A DNA stretch of 64,000 nucleotides from an uncultured Dorea sp. (GCA_910578455.1 CAJTQA010000012.1:14305-78304), one strand, 5' to 3'. Positions 1 to 9,931 are shown, counted from the first letter of the stretch. Numbers and translations: made by a program. Notes: generated by a model from the letters alone, not told the origin.

Positions 1-1185
1 AAAATAATCGCAGCATTACTTGCAGGCGCAATGGTATTTTCACTTGCTGCATGCGGAGGTTCCGGGGGTTCCGGCGACTCAGGAGATTCCGGAGACGGAG
101 GGGATGACAAAAAGGCAGATATGAAGATTGCCATGGTCACAGACTCCGGCGACATCACAGACCAGAGCTTTAACCAGACGACATATGAGACTTGTAAAGC
201 ATGGAGCGAGGAGAACGGCGTTGAGTTTAACTACTACAAGCCCGAGAGCGACTCCGATGAGGCAAGGAACGCCAGCGTAGACCAGGCGGTTGCAGACGGG
301 GCAAATGTAGTCACATTGCCGGGATATATGTTCGCGGCAACGATCGTAGCGCAGTCCGAGCTGTATCCGGACGTTAAGTTTGTAGCGCTTGACGTAGGAG
401 CAGGGGATCTCTGTGAGAAAGGCGTAGGCGAGGGCTATGATTATAACCCGGACAATTATGACGTGACAGAGTACTACAATACAGAAAATGTATACTGCTG
501 TACTTATCAGGAAGAGCTTTCCGGCTATATGGCAGGCTACGCGGCAGTTAAGTTAGGCTATAAGCACCTTGGATTCCTGGGCGGCATGAGCGTTCCGGCG
601 GTTACCCGTTTTGGATACGGATATCTGCAGGGAATTGATGCGGCGGCAGAGGAGCTTAAGATCACGGATCAGATTGAAGTTGAGTATGTATGCGGCGGAC
701 AGTTCTACGGCGACGCAGATATTACAGCTTACATGGATACATGGTACAGCTCCAAGGGCGTTGAGGTTGTCTTTGCATGCGGCGGCGGTATCTACACATC
801 TGCGGTAGAGGCGGCGAAAAAGACAGGCGGCAAGGTTATCGGCGTTGACTCTGACCAGTCACCGATTATCGGGGAAGACATTACGGTAACTTCTGCTATG
901 AAGGGCCTTGCGGCAACAGTTAATACGATGCTTACAGACATCAAGGACGGGAAATGGGACGAGCATAAAGGAAAGATTGACAACCTTGGCTTAGTATCTG
1001 AGAATCCTGAGGAAAATTACGTTCAGCTTCCGCTGGAGACGACTCAGTGGGCAGACGGGTTCTCACAGGATGATTACAAAGCGCTTGTAAAAGCAATGTT
1101 CTCAGGTGAGGTAAAGGTTTCCAACGATATTACGGCTATGCCGAAGACAAAAGTAAAAGCAAATGACTATGGCAGCATTAAGTAA
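1..1185 (+). CDS. BMP-family nucleoside-binding lipoprotein (5' partial)
   Basis: Substrate-binding lipoprotein of the BMP/PnrA family, which captures nucleosides outside the membrane for an ABC importer. The frame is open from base 1, and the codons before the first in-window ATG (position 31) encode the hydrophobic part of a signal peptide ending in a lipobox (L-A-A-C), so the true start lies just upstream of the window. After the cysteine comes a Gly/Ser/Asp-rich linker and then the mature domain starting near 'KIAMVTDSGDITDQSFNQ', typical of the family. An ABC ATPase and two permeases follow in the same direction, and then nucleoside-degrading enzymes, which supports nucleosides as substrate. 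Family and role are well supported; the exact nucleoside preference is inferred. Confidence 0.93.
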   Translation, partial: KIIAALLAGAMVFSLAACGGSGGSGDSGDSGDGGDDKKADMKIAMVTDSGDITDQSFNQTTYETCKAWSEENGVEFNYYKPESDSDEARNASVDQAVADGANVVTLPGYMFAATIVAQSELYPDVKFVALDVGAGDLCEKGVGEGYDYNPDNYDVTEYYNTENVYCCTYQEELSGYMAGYAAVKLGYKHLGFLGGMSVPAVTRFGYGYLQGIDAAAEELKITDQIEVEYVCGGQFYGDADITAYMDTWYSSKGVEVVFACGGGIYTSAVEAAKKTGGKVIGVDSDQSPIIGEDITVTSAMKGLAATVNTMLTDIKDGKWDEHKGKIDNLGLVSENPEENYVQLPLETTQWADGFSQDDYKALVKAMFSGEVKVSNDITAMPKTKVKANDYGSIK

Positions 1186-1203
1186 GTGACAGGTTTAAGC
1201 GGC

Positions 1204-1234
1204 AAAGGAGTAGGTTCATATGCCTGCTCCTTTT
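1204..1234 (+). terminator. Hairpin after the lipoprotein gene (attenuator-like)
   Basis: AAAGGAGTAGG pairs with CCTGCTCCTTTT across a short loop, with one G-U pair, and is followed by a T-rich tail. It lies between the binding protein and the ABC ATPase. Such hairpins in transporter operons often let the binding protein be made in excess; that use is inferred. Confidence 0.6.
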
Positions 1235-1279
1235 CTTAATATAGAGGCTTAAATACAGGATGAAGGAGGGAAGTAAAGG

Positions 1280-2827
1280 ATGGATAAGCAGGCGTATGCG
1301 ATTGAGATGTTGAATATCACCAAGAGATTTCCGGGCATCATTGCAAACGACAACATCACACTGCAGTTAAAAAAAGGCGAGATCCATGCATTGCTGGGAG
1401 AGAATGGAGCAGGGAAGTCAACGCTTATGAGCGTGCTTTTCGGGCTGTACCAGCCGGAGGAGGGCGAGATTCACAAGGACGGAAAGAAAGTGGAGATCAA
1501 CAATCCTAATGATGCGAATGATCTGGGAATCGGGATGGTCCATCAGCATTTTAAGCTGGTGGAATGTTTCAGCGTCCTTGATAACATTATCTTGGGCGTG
1601 GAGACGACAAAGGGCGGATTTCTCCAGAAGGATGAGGCGAGGAAGAAAGTGGTTGCGCTTTCTGAAAAGTATGGGCTGTTCGTGGATCCGGATGCACTGA
1701 TTGAAGATATTACGGTAGGCATGCAGCAGAGGACGGAGATACTTAAGATGCTCTACCGGGACAATGAGATCCTTATCTTTGACGAGCCGACGGCGGTGCT
1801 GACGCCTCAGGAGATAAAAGAGCTGATGGAGATTATGAAAAATCTGGCAGCGGAGGGCAAGAGCATACTGTTCATCACCCATAAGCTGGCAGAGATCATG
1901 CAGGCGGCAGACCGGTGCAGCGTGCTGAGGAAAGGAAAATATATCGGAACCGTCGATGTCAAAGATACGACGCCGGAAAAGCTTTCGGCGATGATGGTAG
2001 GCCGGGATGTCAACTTTGTGGTGGAGAAAAAAGACGCCGAGCCGGGAGAAGTAGTGCTTGACATCCAGGGAATGACAGTTGCGTCTAAGCATCATAAGAA
2101 GAATGCGGTCAACAATGTGTCCCTGCAAGTCCACAGGGGAGAGATTGTCTGCATTGCCGGGATAGACGGAAACGGGCAGACGGAGTTCGTGTACGGGCTT
2201 TCGGGATTGGAGCCCTTAAGCAGCGGAACAATCACGATGAACGGCGCGGACATTACACATATGCCGATACGCAAGCGCCTGACAGCGGGCATGAGCCATA
2301 TTCCGGAGGACAGGCATAAACACGGACTTGTGCTGGATTATTCGCTGGAGGACAATATTGTCCTGCAAAGGTATTTTGAACCGCAGTTTACCAACGGCGC
2401 GGGATTCCTGAAGAGAAAGGAAATCCGGGAGTATGCAAACCGGCTGATCGAACAGTATGACGTGCGCTCCGGGCAGGGAGCTGTCACGAAAGCACGTTCC
2501 ATGTCGGGGGGCAATCAGCAGAAAGCGATTATTGCCAGGGAGATAGACAAGAATCCGGAGCTTCTGATAGCGGTACAGCCGACAAGGGGGCTGGACGTGG
2601 GAGCGATCGAATATATACATAAACAGCTTGTGGCTCAGAGAGATGCGGGGAAAGGAGTCCTGCTCATAAGCCTGGAGCTTGACGAAGTTATGAATGTTTC
2701 CGACAGGATCCTTGTCATGTATGAGGGTGAGATAGTGGGAGAATTTGACCCGAAGGAAGTCACGGTGGAGGAGCTGGGGCTTTACATGGCAGGTTCTAAG
2801 AGAAAGGAGGCAGCGGCGAATGAATAA
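1280..2827 (+). CDS. Nucleoside ABC transporter, double ATP-binding protein (NupO-like)
   Basis: Energy-coupling ATPase with two fused nucleotide-binding domains, 515 residues, as in sugar/nucleoside importers of the RbsA/NupO type. The first domain has a normal Walker A (GENGAGKST) and Walker B (LIFDEPTAVL), with VGMQQR in place of the usual signature. The second has a canonical signature (MSGGNQQ) but a degenerate Walker A (GIDGNGQTE, lacking the GKS/T), which is normal for this family, so only one site is expected to hydrolyse ATP efficiently. A GAAGGAGGG ribosome site precedes the ATG. The end overlaps the following permease by 8 bases, indicating translational coupling. Confidence 0.95.
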   Translation: MDKQAYAIEMLNITKRFPGIIANDNITLQLKKGEIHALLGENGAGKSTLMSVLFGLYQPEEGEIHKDGKKVEINNPNDANDLGIGMVHQHFKLVECFSVLDNIILGVETTKGGFLQKDEARKKVVALSEKYGLFVDPDALIEDITVGMQQRTEILKMLYRDNEILIFDEPTAVLTPQEIKELMEIMKNLAAEGKSILFITHKLAEIMQAADRCSVLRKGKYIGTVDVKDTTPEKLSAMMVGRDVNFVVEKKDAEPGEVVLDIQGMTVASKHHKKNAVNNVSLQVHRGEIVCIAGIDGNGQTEFVYGLSGLEPLSSGTITMNGADITHMPIRKRLTAGMSHIPEDRHKHGLVLDYSLEDNIVLQRYFEPQFTNGAGFLKRKEIREYANRLIEQYDVRSGQGAVTKARSMSGGNQQKAIIAREIDKNPELLIAVQPTRGLDVGAIEYIHKQLVAQRDAGKGVLLISLELDEVMNVSDRILVMYEGEIVGEFDPKEVTVEELGLYMAGSKRKEAAANE

Positions 2828-3953
2828 GAATACAAAACAGAGCATTTTAAGAAATGACGGATTTCAGACAATTATAGCATCGCTGCTCTGTATCGTGATC
2901 GGCCTTCTGGTAGGGTACGTGGTGCTGCTTGTCATCAATCCTGGCGGCGCGGCAGGAGCGATTGCGGCGATTCTGAAGAATTATCTTTATTATCCCAGCC
3001 AGGCTGCGGTAATGAAGTACCTTGGAACGACTCTTGTAAAGGCGTCCGCGCTTCTGATGTGTTCGCTGTCCGTGCTGTTTGCCTATAAGGTAGGGCTTTT
3101 CAATATCGGTGCGGCGGGCCAGTATGTGGTGGGAGCGGGAGCATGCCTCTACTTTGGGCTGAAGTTAAACATGCCCTGGATTGTGTGCCTTCTGGCAGCG
3201 GTTGTGCTGGCAGCGGCGGTGGGCGGAGTGTCCGGCGCGCTGAAAGCGTATTTTAATGTAAACGAGGTTATCTCCTGCATTATGCTGAACTGGATATCCC
3301 TCTATATCGTCAACATGGTCCTGACTGGGGTAAAGGAGCAGTCCACACCTTATACGAGACCTCTGTCCAGCGTGAATAAAAGCGCCCTCGTACCGACGCT
3401 TGGCCTTGATAAGATGTTTTCAAACAATGAGTTTGTGACGCTGGGAGTTCCGCTGGCAGTGGTGATGGCGATTGTGATATGGGTTCTTTTAGAGAAGACG
3501 AAGTTCGGCTATGAGCTGAAAGCGACCGGCATGAACAAGCAGGCGGCAAAATACTGCGGTATGCATGAAAAGACGAATATCATCCTGACGATGATGATTG
3601 CCGGCGGTCTGGCGGGCTTTGGCGCGGGTATCTTTTACTTAAGCGGCATCGAGCAGTGGATGGTTCAGCAGACGAGCGTTCCTGCTATGGGATTTAACGG
3701 GATTGCGGCTGCGTTCCTGGGAGGATTAAACCCGATCGGAACAATCTTTTCATCCTATTTTATACAGCATATTACAAGCGGCGGTACATACGTGGACAAG
3801 ACGATGTACTGCACGCAGATTTCAGACCTGATTTCGGCGTTTATCATCTATCTGTGCGGTTTCGTCCTTTTCTTCAAGCTGTGGCTGAACCGTTACCTGG
3901 ATAAAAAAGACGAGAAACGTCTTGCGAGGACACAGGAAGGAGGCGAGGCATAA
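2820..3953 (+). CDS. Nucleoside ABC transporter permease 1 (NupP-like)
   Basis: Integral membrane permease of the BPD_transp_2 family, 377 residues. The start is placed at the ATG at 2820, where AAAGGAGG at 2804-2811 gives good spacing; the frame extends further upstream inside the ATPase gene but those 25 Arg-rich codons are not typical of the family. Multiple hydrophobic segments are visible (for example near residues 20-45, 85-115 and 125-150), and 'FNIGAAGQY' is the family's conserved loop. It should form a heterodimeric channel with the next gene product. Part of the nucleoside uptake operon. Confidence 0.94.
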   Translation: MNKNTKQSILRNDGFQTIIASLLCIVIGLLVGYVVLLVINPGGAAGAIAAILKNYLYYPSQAAVMKYLGTTLVKASALLMCSLSVLFAYKVGLFNIGAAGQYVVGAGACLYFGLKLNMPWIVCLLAAVVLAAAVGGVSGALKAYFNVNEVISCIMLNWISLYIVNMVLTGVKEQSTPYTRPLSSVNKSALVPTLGLDKMFSNNEFVTLGVPLAVVMAIVIWVLLEKTKFGYELKATGMNKQAAKYCGMHEKTNIILTMMIAGGLAGFGAGIFYLSGIEQWMVQQTSVPAMGFNGIAAAFLGGLNPIGTIFSSYFIQHITSGGTYVDKTMYCTQISDLISAFIIYLCGFVLFFKLWLNRYLDKKDEKRLARTQEGGEA

Positions 3954-4894
3954 TGTTGTTGTTGATTCAGTATACTTTAATCTTTGCGTCCGTTTTAGTG
4001 CTGGTAGCTCTCGGAGGATGCTTTTCGGAGCACAGCGGGGTTATAAATATCGGATTAGAGGGAATCATGGTTATGGGGGCTCTTGGAGGCGCGCTGATGA
4101 TGAAGTTCCTTCCTGGTACGGCGGCAGCTCCGGTTGTTGTGCTGCTGGTTGTGCTGGCAAGCGTGCTGGTGGGAATCGTTTTTGCCCTTCTTCTTGGAGT
4201 GGCAGCGATTAATTTTAAGGCTGACCAGACGCTTGTAGGAACTGCGCTCAATCTTCTGGGCCCGGCGGCGGCAGTCGTTATCGTGAGGGCGATCAATACG
4301 GCCGAGAGCGCGGATAACGTATCGTCTACAGTCGCCTACGGCCATGCGAAAAAGGCATTTCTCATGAACATCGGGAAATTTGAGTTTAACTGGTCTATGC
4401 TGATCGCTCTGCTGGTGCTGATCGGAGCGTATGTGATACTGTACAAGACAAAGTTCGGCCTTAGGCTCTGTGCCTGCGGCGAGCATCCGCAGGCGGCGGA
4501 TTCTGTAGGAATCAATGTATATAAGATGCGCTATGCGGGCGTAGTCATTTCGGGGGCGCTTGGCGGCCTTGGAGGGCTTGTGTATATCACAGCGGGAGTC
4601 AGCGAGTGGAAGTTTGAAAACGGAGTTGCGGGATTTGGGTTCCTTGCGCTGGCAGTTATGATATTCGGCCAGTGGAAGCCGGTGAACATCGGGCTTGCGG
4701 CGCTGCTGTTCGGGCTGTTCCGCGCATTGTCCAATGTATATACAGGTTTTGACGCTCTGGTATCATTAAAACTTCCAAGCACGGTATATAATATGCTGCC
4801 ATATATCATCTCGCTGATCGTCCTTGTCTTCGTATCAAAGAAATCAAGGGCGCCGAAGGCGGAAGGCATACCGTATGACAAAGGCCAGCGTTAA
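3953..4894 (+). CDS. Nucleoside ABC transporter permease 2 (NupQ-like)
   Basis: Second BPD_transp_2 permease, 313 residues and almost entirely hydrophobic segments. Its ATG shares a base with the preceding stop (TAATG), so the two permeases are translationally coupled. 'GVINIGLEGIMVMGALGG' is the conserved permease loop near the N-terminus. Together with the first permease, the double ATPase and the lipoprotein it completes an uptake system whose job is shown by the uridine phosphorylase, aldolase and mutase genes downstream. Confidence 0.94.
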   Translation: MLLLIQYTLIFASVLVLVALGGCFSEHSGVINIGLEGIMVMGALGGALMMKFLPGTAAAPVVVLLVVLASVLVGIVFALLLGVAAINFKADQTLVGTALNLLGPAAAVVIVRAINTAESADNVSSTVAYGHAKKAFLMNIGKFEFNWSMLIALLVLIGAYVILYKTKFGLRLCACGEHPQAADSVGINVYKMRYAGVVISGALGGLGGLVYITAGVSEWKFENGVAGFGFLALAVMIFGQWKPVNIGLAALLFGLFRALSNVYTGFDALVSLKLPSTVYNMLPYIISLIVLVFVSKKSRAPKAEGIPYDKGQR

Positions 4895-4933
4895 AGACGG
4901 CAGATTCCGGCATGTAAAAGGAGGACGAGATAT

Positions 4934-5707
4934 ATGAAGAATTATTCAGAGGACGAAAGCCGCCAGTATCACATCCAGGTGGCGGAAGGGGAAGTGGGGC
5001 GCTATGTGATTATGCCCGGCGACCCGAAGAGGTGCGCCAAGATAGCAGAGTATTTTGAAAATCCTGTGCTGATAGCAGACAACAGGGAATATGTTACTTA
5101 TACAGGAACTCTTGACGGAGTGAAGGTAAGCGTGACCTCCACCGGAATCGGCGGGCCGTCGGCATCCATTGCCATGGAGGAGCTGTACCGGTGCGGCGCG
5201 GATACGTTTATCCGCATCGGTACCTGCGGAGGGATGCAAAAAGAGGTGAAAAGCGGTGATGTAGTCATCGCTACCGGGGCTATCCGCATGGAGGGAACAA
5301 GCAAAGAATACGCGCCGATAGAATTTCCGGCGGTAGCGGATATATCGCTTACAAATGCGCTGATAGAGGCAGCGAAGGAAAAAGGATATCCCAGCCATGT
5401 GGGCGTGGTGCAGTGCAAGGATGCCTTTTACGGGCAGCATGAGCCGGAGACCAAACCGGTAAGCTACGAGCTTATGAACAAGTGGGAGGCATGGAAAAGG
5501 CTTGGATGCCTGGCATCCGAGATGGAATCGGCAGCGCTGTTCATCGTGGCGAGCTATCTGGGCGTAAGGGCAGGCTCGTGCTTTTTGGTAGTGGCAAATC
5601 AGGAGAGGGAAAAGCTGGGTCTTGACAATCCGGTGGCACACGACACGGATATGGCTATCCAGGTGGCGGTGGAGGCGATACGGGGCCTGATCCGCAAAGA
5701 GAAATAA
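4934..5707 (+). CDS. udp: Uridine phosphorylase
   Basis: Cytosolic nucleoside phosphorylase of the NP-I (PNP_UDP_1) family, 257 residues. It cleaves uridine with phosphate to uracil and (deoxy)ribose-1-phosphate. Visible landmarks are the phosphate-binding 'MPGDPKR' near residue 28, '[16 protein letters not shown]' and 'RIGTCGGMQ' in the middle and 'EMESAALF' toward the end, where the glutamates bind the ribose. The preceding AAAAGGAGG gives a clear start. It lies directly after the importer genes and before deoC, so it probably acts on imported nucleosides; the exact range (uridine versus deoxyuridine or thymidine) is not fixed by sequence. Confidence 0.9.
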   Translation: MKNYSEDESRQYHIQVAEGEVGRYVIMPGDPKRCAKIAEYFENPVLIADNREYVTYTGTLDGVKVSVTSTGIGGPSASIAMEELYRCGADTFIRIGTCGGMQKEVKSGDVVIATGAIRMEGTSKEYAPIEFPAVADISLTNALIEAAKEKGYPSHVGVVQCKDAFYGQHEPETKPVSYELMNKWEAWKRLGCLASEMESAALFIVASYLGVRAGSCFLVVANQEREKLGLDNPVAHDTDMAIQVAVEAIRGLIRKEK

Positions 5708-5734
5708 ATGATGTCAGGCAAAGGAGAGACAACT

Positions 5735-6400
5735 ATGGACGCAAAAGAAATTTTGAGGCATGTAGACCACACGCTGCTTCTGCAGGGGGCGACATGGGAA
5801 GAAATCCGGCAGATCTGTGACGATGCAGTAAAGTACGGAACAGCATCCGTGTGCATCCCGCCGAGCTATGTAAAGGAGGCGTCTGAATATCTTGACGGAA
5901 ATATGGCTGTCTGCACGGTCATAGGATTCCCCAATGGGTATATGACGACTGCGGCAAAGGAATTTGAGACGAAAGATGCTCTGGCAAACGGTGCGGCAGA
6001 AATTGATATGGTGATTAATATCGGCTGGCTGAAAGATAAGAAATACGAGCTTATCGAGGAGGAGATACGCAGGCTGAAAGCGGCATGCGGAGAGAAGATT
6101 CTCAAGGTGATCATAGAGACGTGCCTTCTTTCGGACGATGAGAAGATAAAGATGTGCGAAATTGTGACGAGAGCCGGGGCGGATTACATTAAGACGTCTA
6201 CCGGATTTTCAAAGGGCGGCGCGACGTTTGAGGACATTGAGCTATTCACAGAGCACATCGGGCCAAAGGTGAAGATGAAGGCTGCAGGAGGAATCTCTTC
6301 CATGGAGGATGCTGAGAAGTTCCTCTCTCTGGGGGCGGACCGACTGGGAACAAGCCGGATCATTAAGCTTGTGAAAAATGAGTCGGCCTCAGGATATTAG
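5735..6400 (+). CDS. deoC: Deoxyribose-phosphate aldolase
   Basis: Class I aldolase splitting 2-deoxyribose-5-phosphate into glyceraldehyde-3-phosphate and acetaldehyde, the last step of deoxynucleoside catabolism. The protein is 221 residues, the usual length. The Schiff-base lysine is K153 in 'DYIKTSTGF', and 'DHTLL' marks the N-terminus. The frame opens at 5708, but the ATG at 5735 follows AAAGGAGAG with good spacing and matches the family start, so it is preferred. It sits 27 bases after udp and 21 bases before deoB, in one operon with the importer. Confidence 0.95.
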   Translation: MDAKEILRHVDHTLLLQGATWEEIRQICDDAVKYGTASVCIPPSYVKEASEYLDGNMAVCTVIGFPNGYMTTAAKEFETKDALANGAAEIDMVINIGWLKDKKYELIEEEIRRLKAACGEKILKVIIETCLLSDDEKIKMCEIVTRAGADYIKTSTGFSKGGATFEDIELFTEHIGPKVKMKAAGGISSMEDAEKFLSLGADRLGTSRIIKLVKNESASGY

Positions 6401-6421
6401 GAAATCAGAGGTGAGCGCGGT

Positions 6422-7612
6422 ATGAATGAATATAAGAGAATATTTGTCATCGTCCTTGATTCCCTTGGCATCGGTGCGATGCCAGATTCACACAGATTCG
6501 GGGATGACGGCGTAGATACGTTCGGGCACATACTGGAAACTATGGGAACCCTTGACATCCCAAACCTTAAGGCCCTCGGACTTTTAAATCTTCACAGGGC
6601 AGGCCGGATGGAGGGCGCAGAAAGGCCGAGAGGAAGGTATATGCGCCTGGGTGAGGCAAGCAACGGGAAAGACACTATGACCGGACACTGGGAGATGATG
6701 GGGATAAAGACTGAAAAGCCGTTCCAGACTTTTACGGATACAGGATTTCCTTCGGAGCTTATCAGCGAGCTGGAGAGGCGGTGCGGCAAGAGAGTCATCG
6801 GCAATAAGAGCGCCAGCGGCACGGCGATTATCGAAGAGCTGGGAGAGGAAGAGATTAACACCGGGGCAATGATTGTCTATACATCGGCAGATTCCGTGCT
6901 GCAGATCTGCGGCAATGAGGAGACTTTTGACCTTGAGAACCTGTACCGGTGCTGCGAGATAGCGAGAGACGTTACTATGAAAGACGAGTGGAGAGTGGGG
7001 CGGGTCATTGCCAGGCCTTATGTGGGGAAAAAGAAAGGCGAGTTCAAGAGGACGAGCAACCGCCACGACTACGCGCTGAAACCTACGGGGGACACAGCGC
7101 TCAATGCGCTTAAGGACGCAGGGCTTGATGTCATCGGCGTAGGAAAGATCAATGACATTTTCTGCGGGGAAGGAATCACTCAGACGCATCACTCAGACAG
7201 CTCGGTACACGGGATGGAACAGACGATCGAGATATGCAGAGAAGATTTTCACGGGCTTTGCTTTACCAATCTGGTAGATTTTGACGCCTTGTGGGGGCAC
7301 CGCAGGGATGTGAAAGGATACGGAAGAGAAATTGAAAAGTTTGATAAGAACTTAGGAGTTTTGCTGGAAGAGCTTAAGGATGACGATCTTCTGATCCTCA
7401 CGGCAGACCACGGAAATGATCCCACATATACCGGAACGGATCATACGAGAGAGTATGTGCCGTTTATCGCATATTCAAGGAAGATGGAGGGCGGCGGCGC
7501 GCTGGAAAGCGAAGATACCTTTGCGGTAATCGGGGCGTCCGTGGCGGAGAATTTCGGGGTGGAGATGCCGGAAGGAACGATTGGGAAATCAATTTTAGAT
7601 AAACTTGTTTGA
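6422..7612 (+). CDS. deoB: Phosphopentomutase
   Basis: Alkaline-phosphatase-superfamily mutase, 396 residues (normal length), interconverting (deoxy)ribose-1-phosphate and the 5-phosphate. This links the phosphorylases in this operon to DeoC and the pentose phosphate pathway. Metal-binding motifs are visible: '[12 protein letters not shown]' at the N-terminus, '[13 protein letters not shown]' with the nucleophilic threonine, and 'ADHGNDP...TDHTREYVP' at the C-terminus. The start follows GAGGTGAG. The gene is followed by a more AT-rich insertion before the purine nucleoside phosphorylase. Confidence 0.96.
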   Translation: MNEYKRIFVIVLDSLGIGAMPDSHRFGDDGVDTFGHILETMGTLDIPNLKALGLLNLHRAGRMEGAERPRGRYMRLGEASNGKDTMTGHWEMMGIKTEKPFQTFTDTGFPSELISELERRCGKRVIGNKSASGTAIIEELGEEEINTGAMIVYTSADSVLQICGNEETFDLENLYRCCEIARDVTMKDEWRVGRVIARPYVGKKKGEFKRTSNRHDYALKPTGDTALNALKDAGLDVIGVGKINDIFCGEGITQTHHSDSSVHGMEQTIEICREDFHGLCFTNLVDFDALWGHRRDVKGYGREIEKFDKNLGVLLEELKDDDLLILTADHGNDPTYTGTDHTREYVPFIAYSRKMEGGGALESEDTFAVIGASVAENFGVEMPEGTIGKSILDKLV

Positions 7613-7671
7613 AAGCAAAGAGAATATTTTGACTGTAGATGGAAAATAATCGTCAGCAGGAGCCAGTTTTA

Positions 7672-7680
7672 TGTTATCAT
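7672..7680 (+). promoter_or_regulatory. Possible extended -10 promoter for the small-gene/HD pair
   Basis: TGTTATCAT matches an extended -10 element (TGN plus TATCAT), 37 bases before the frameshifted small gene. No good -35 element is present at 17 bases. It would give the inserted pair its own transcription start apart from the nucleoside operon. Confidence 0.35.
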
Positions 7681-7716
7681 AGTACCGTGTTTTTATTTTA
7701 GGCAGGAGGGAAAGCC

Positions 7717-8081
7717 ATGTGTAGGTTTATCGGAATTGAGAATATTACGATGAATGCGTTGATTGAAGTGAAAGAAAGGAATTACCATAAGGAAGTCACC
7801 TTTAGTAAGCTGCTTCGCTATGGGAAAAAGCGGCCAGCATTTTTGAGGCAGATACAGGAAAAGAAACGGCATTATTAGTTTCAAAAAATTATCAGATAAG
7901 CATGATGGAGAAGTACTCTGACTTGTTGGATGTTGAAGCTTATGAACAGCGGGGGGTGTTTTGCTTAAGAGAAGAGGTTTCGGTAGATGAAATAGAAGAA
8001 TGTTTTCGGTGGACAATTGACCGGAATCTGATGAATGCTCTTATGTCTGGAGAAGCAGTTCGGGAATTGGAGGCGGTATAG
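7717..8081 (+). pseudogene. Small frameshifted gene upstream of the HD hydrolase
   Basis: An AGGAGGG site precedes an ATG that opens a frame of only 53 codons. A second frame (-1 relative to it) is open across its end and runs to the stop at 8079-8081, four bases before the HD gene. Joined near the GGGAAAAAG run at 7822-7830, the two give one continuous protein of about 121 residues reading from 'MCRFIGIENITMNALIEV' through 'LRYGKK' to 'ASIFEADTGKETALLVSKNY' and 'GVFCLREEVSVDEIEE'. I do not recognise the family; the middle part faintly recalls Phd-type antitoxins, but weakly. It may be a pseudogene, a sequencing error or a -1 programmed frameshift on the A run. Confidence 0.6.
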
Positions 8082-8084
8082 CCC

Positions 8085-9896
8085 GTGGCAGGAAAGAAAA
8101 TCAGAGATCCAATATATGGATATATTGAATTAGGCAGGGACATTGTGCATGATATTATTGACAATGCGGGTTTTCAGCGGTTGAGAGGGATTCGCCAAAC
8201 AAGTTATGCCCCTTTATATCCGGCATCGTTACATAACCGATTTATACATTCAATAGGAGTTTATCACCTTGGGCGTATAGCGTTTGATGCTCTAGATATA
8301 TCTTTGCGGGATTGGAAAGAGAGAGATAAGAAATCTGTTCTCGGCAGCATGTTTGATATGTTCTCCGAAGAAGAATGGGACCGTTGCCGATTTCTGTTCG
8401 AGCTGGCTTGTTTGCTGCATGACTTTGGACACTCTCCATTTTCCCATACAGGAGAAGAGTTCTATGTGATAAGTAAAAGCAATATTGCAATGCATGTTGA
8501 TGAGAGAGAAGAAACGAGGTATAATGCTCGAATCAGGCAGGCCAAGAAAGAGGAAAAAGAGACGCTCCAAAAGGAACCTGATGACAAAAGAAAATATGAT
8601 TATCTGAGGCATTTGTGTCAGCTGACAGGAGATATGGCTTTTGTCTCAGATAAAGTGCAAGGTATTTCTTCCCCTCATGAAATCATGAGCAGTATTGCAG
8701 CACTGGAAACGTTTGGTGATGATACAAGGTATTTTAAGGACGATATAGAAAAGGCTTTTTTTGCCCGCTGCATCACAGGAGTGTGCTATATTAAATGGAA
8801 TATCAATGATGAAAAGGGGAAAAAGGAGGAAAACGATGCTTGCCAAATAATGAATGACGATGACTTTGCAATAGAAAAGAAGAAAATGCTTATGGATTGT
8901 GTGATAAGTCTTCTTCATTCTTCGGTGATTGACGTGGATCGTTTGGATTATATTATCCGTGATGCGAATACGATGGGATATCAAAGCGTCTCTGTCGATT
9001 ACCAGAGGCTTTTAAGCGGAATTGTCTTAGTTATGAACGGAGAATATACTTTCCGGACAGGATTTCATAAGAATGCGGTAAGTGTTATAGAAAATGCGGT
9101 GTACGCACATGACATTGAAAAAAAGTGGATTCAAAATCATCCGGTTATTTTGTATGACAGCTATCTGGTGCGTCAGTCTATAGAGTTTATTGAAGATGCT
9201 GTTTTGAAAAAAGGAAATACTAATTCGACGTTTTTTAGTTATGATTCCTTATCGGAAAAGGGAAGCTGCTTTGGAGATACTGTTGTCAGATATCTTTGTG
9301 ATGCAGATGTAATTCATCTTATGAAGAATGTCTATTACGAGGAAAATCCCTATTCGAAGGAATACTTTGACCGCAGCATTCGCCGGCACCCTGCATGGAA
9401 ATCAGAGGCAGAGTACAGGAATTTGTTTACAGCAGATGAGCGAAAGACAATTACCAAAGCGGGCAGGATGATTTTCTATGAAGATAAGTTGTCCAGCGTC
9501 CGTATCAATAAAGAGATGATAGACAATATCCAGAAAGAAATAGACGAAGAAAGCGCGGGCAGGGGAAATCTTATAACCGCAAAGAAAAAGCAGAAAAAAT
9601 ACTGTGAGACATTGCTTGAACTTTGTGGTGATTTTGACATAGAACCAGATGTGCTTCTCCTGTCCACTTCTTTTTATAAAAGTGTATTTTCAAAAGGAGA
9701 AGTTCAGAAGTTACTGATTTCTTTTTCGAATGAAAAGGAGCCTTCTGAGCTGAAAGACGTATCCAGCACTCTGTCAAGTATATCGGGGGATGAAGATATG
9801 ATCTACCTGTACTACTATCCCAAGAAAAAAGAGGAAAAACTTGATGTGAGAAGGTTTGCAAAGAGACTGATAGAAGAATTCATCCAAATACGTTAA
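8085..9896 (+). CDS. HD-domain phosphohydrolase (COG1078 / dGTPase-like)
   Basis: 603-residue metal-dependent phosphohydrolase of the HD superfamily resembling dGTP triphosphohydrolases and SAMHD1-like proteins. The N-terminal 'IRDPIYGYIEL' is characteristic of COG1078. The metal ligands are visible as H55 in 'RFIHS', H112-D113 in 'LLHDFGHSPFSH' and a later aspartate in 'SVIDVDRLDYI'. The start is GTG at 8085, with GGAGG 11 bases upstream; translation is probably coupled to the small gene four bases away. The gene is more AT-rich than the surrounding nucleoside operon and separates deoB from the purine phosphorylase, suggesting later insertion. The likely reaction is dNTP or nucleotide hydrolysis; the substrate and any anti-phage role are inferred. 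Confidence 0.85.
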   Translation: MAGKKIRDPIYGYIELGRDIVHDIIDNAGFQRLRGIRQTSYAPLYPASLHNRFIHSIGVYHLGRIAFDALDISLRDWKERDKKSVLGSMFDMFSEEEWDRCRFLFELACLLHDFGHSPFSHTGEEFYVISKSNIAMHVDEREETRYNARIRQAKKEEKETLQKEPDDKRKYDYLRHLCQLTGDMAFVSDKVQGISSPHEIMSSIAALETFGDDTRYFKDDIEKAFFARCITGVCYIKWNINDEKGKKEENDACQIMNDDDFAIEKKKMLMDCVISLLHSSVIDVDRLDYIIRDANTMGYQSVSVDYQRLLSGIVLVMNGEYTFRTGFHKNAVSVIENAVYAHDIEKKWIQNHPVILYDSYLVRQSIEFIEDAVLKKGNTNSTFFSYDSLSEKGSCFGDTVVRYLCDADVIHLMKNVYYEENPYSKEYFDRSIRRHPAWKSEAEYRNLFTADERKTITKAGRMIFYEDKLSSVRINKEMIDNIQKEIDEESAGRGNLITAKKKQKKYCETLLELCGDFDIEPDVLLLSTSFYKSVFSKGEVQKLLISFSNEKEPSELKDVSSTLSSISGDEDMIYLYYYPKKKEEKLDVRRFAKRLIEEFIQIR

Positions 9897-9931
9897 AAGG
9901 ATAATCTAAGTGAGATGCGAGGAGGAACGAT

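Noticed and set aside
2745..2819. N-terminal extension of permease 1
   Set aside because: The 25 codons lie in the ATPase gene, are Arg-rich and have no ribosome site; AAAGGAGG before 2820 gives the real start.
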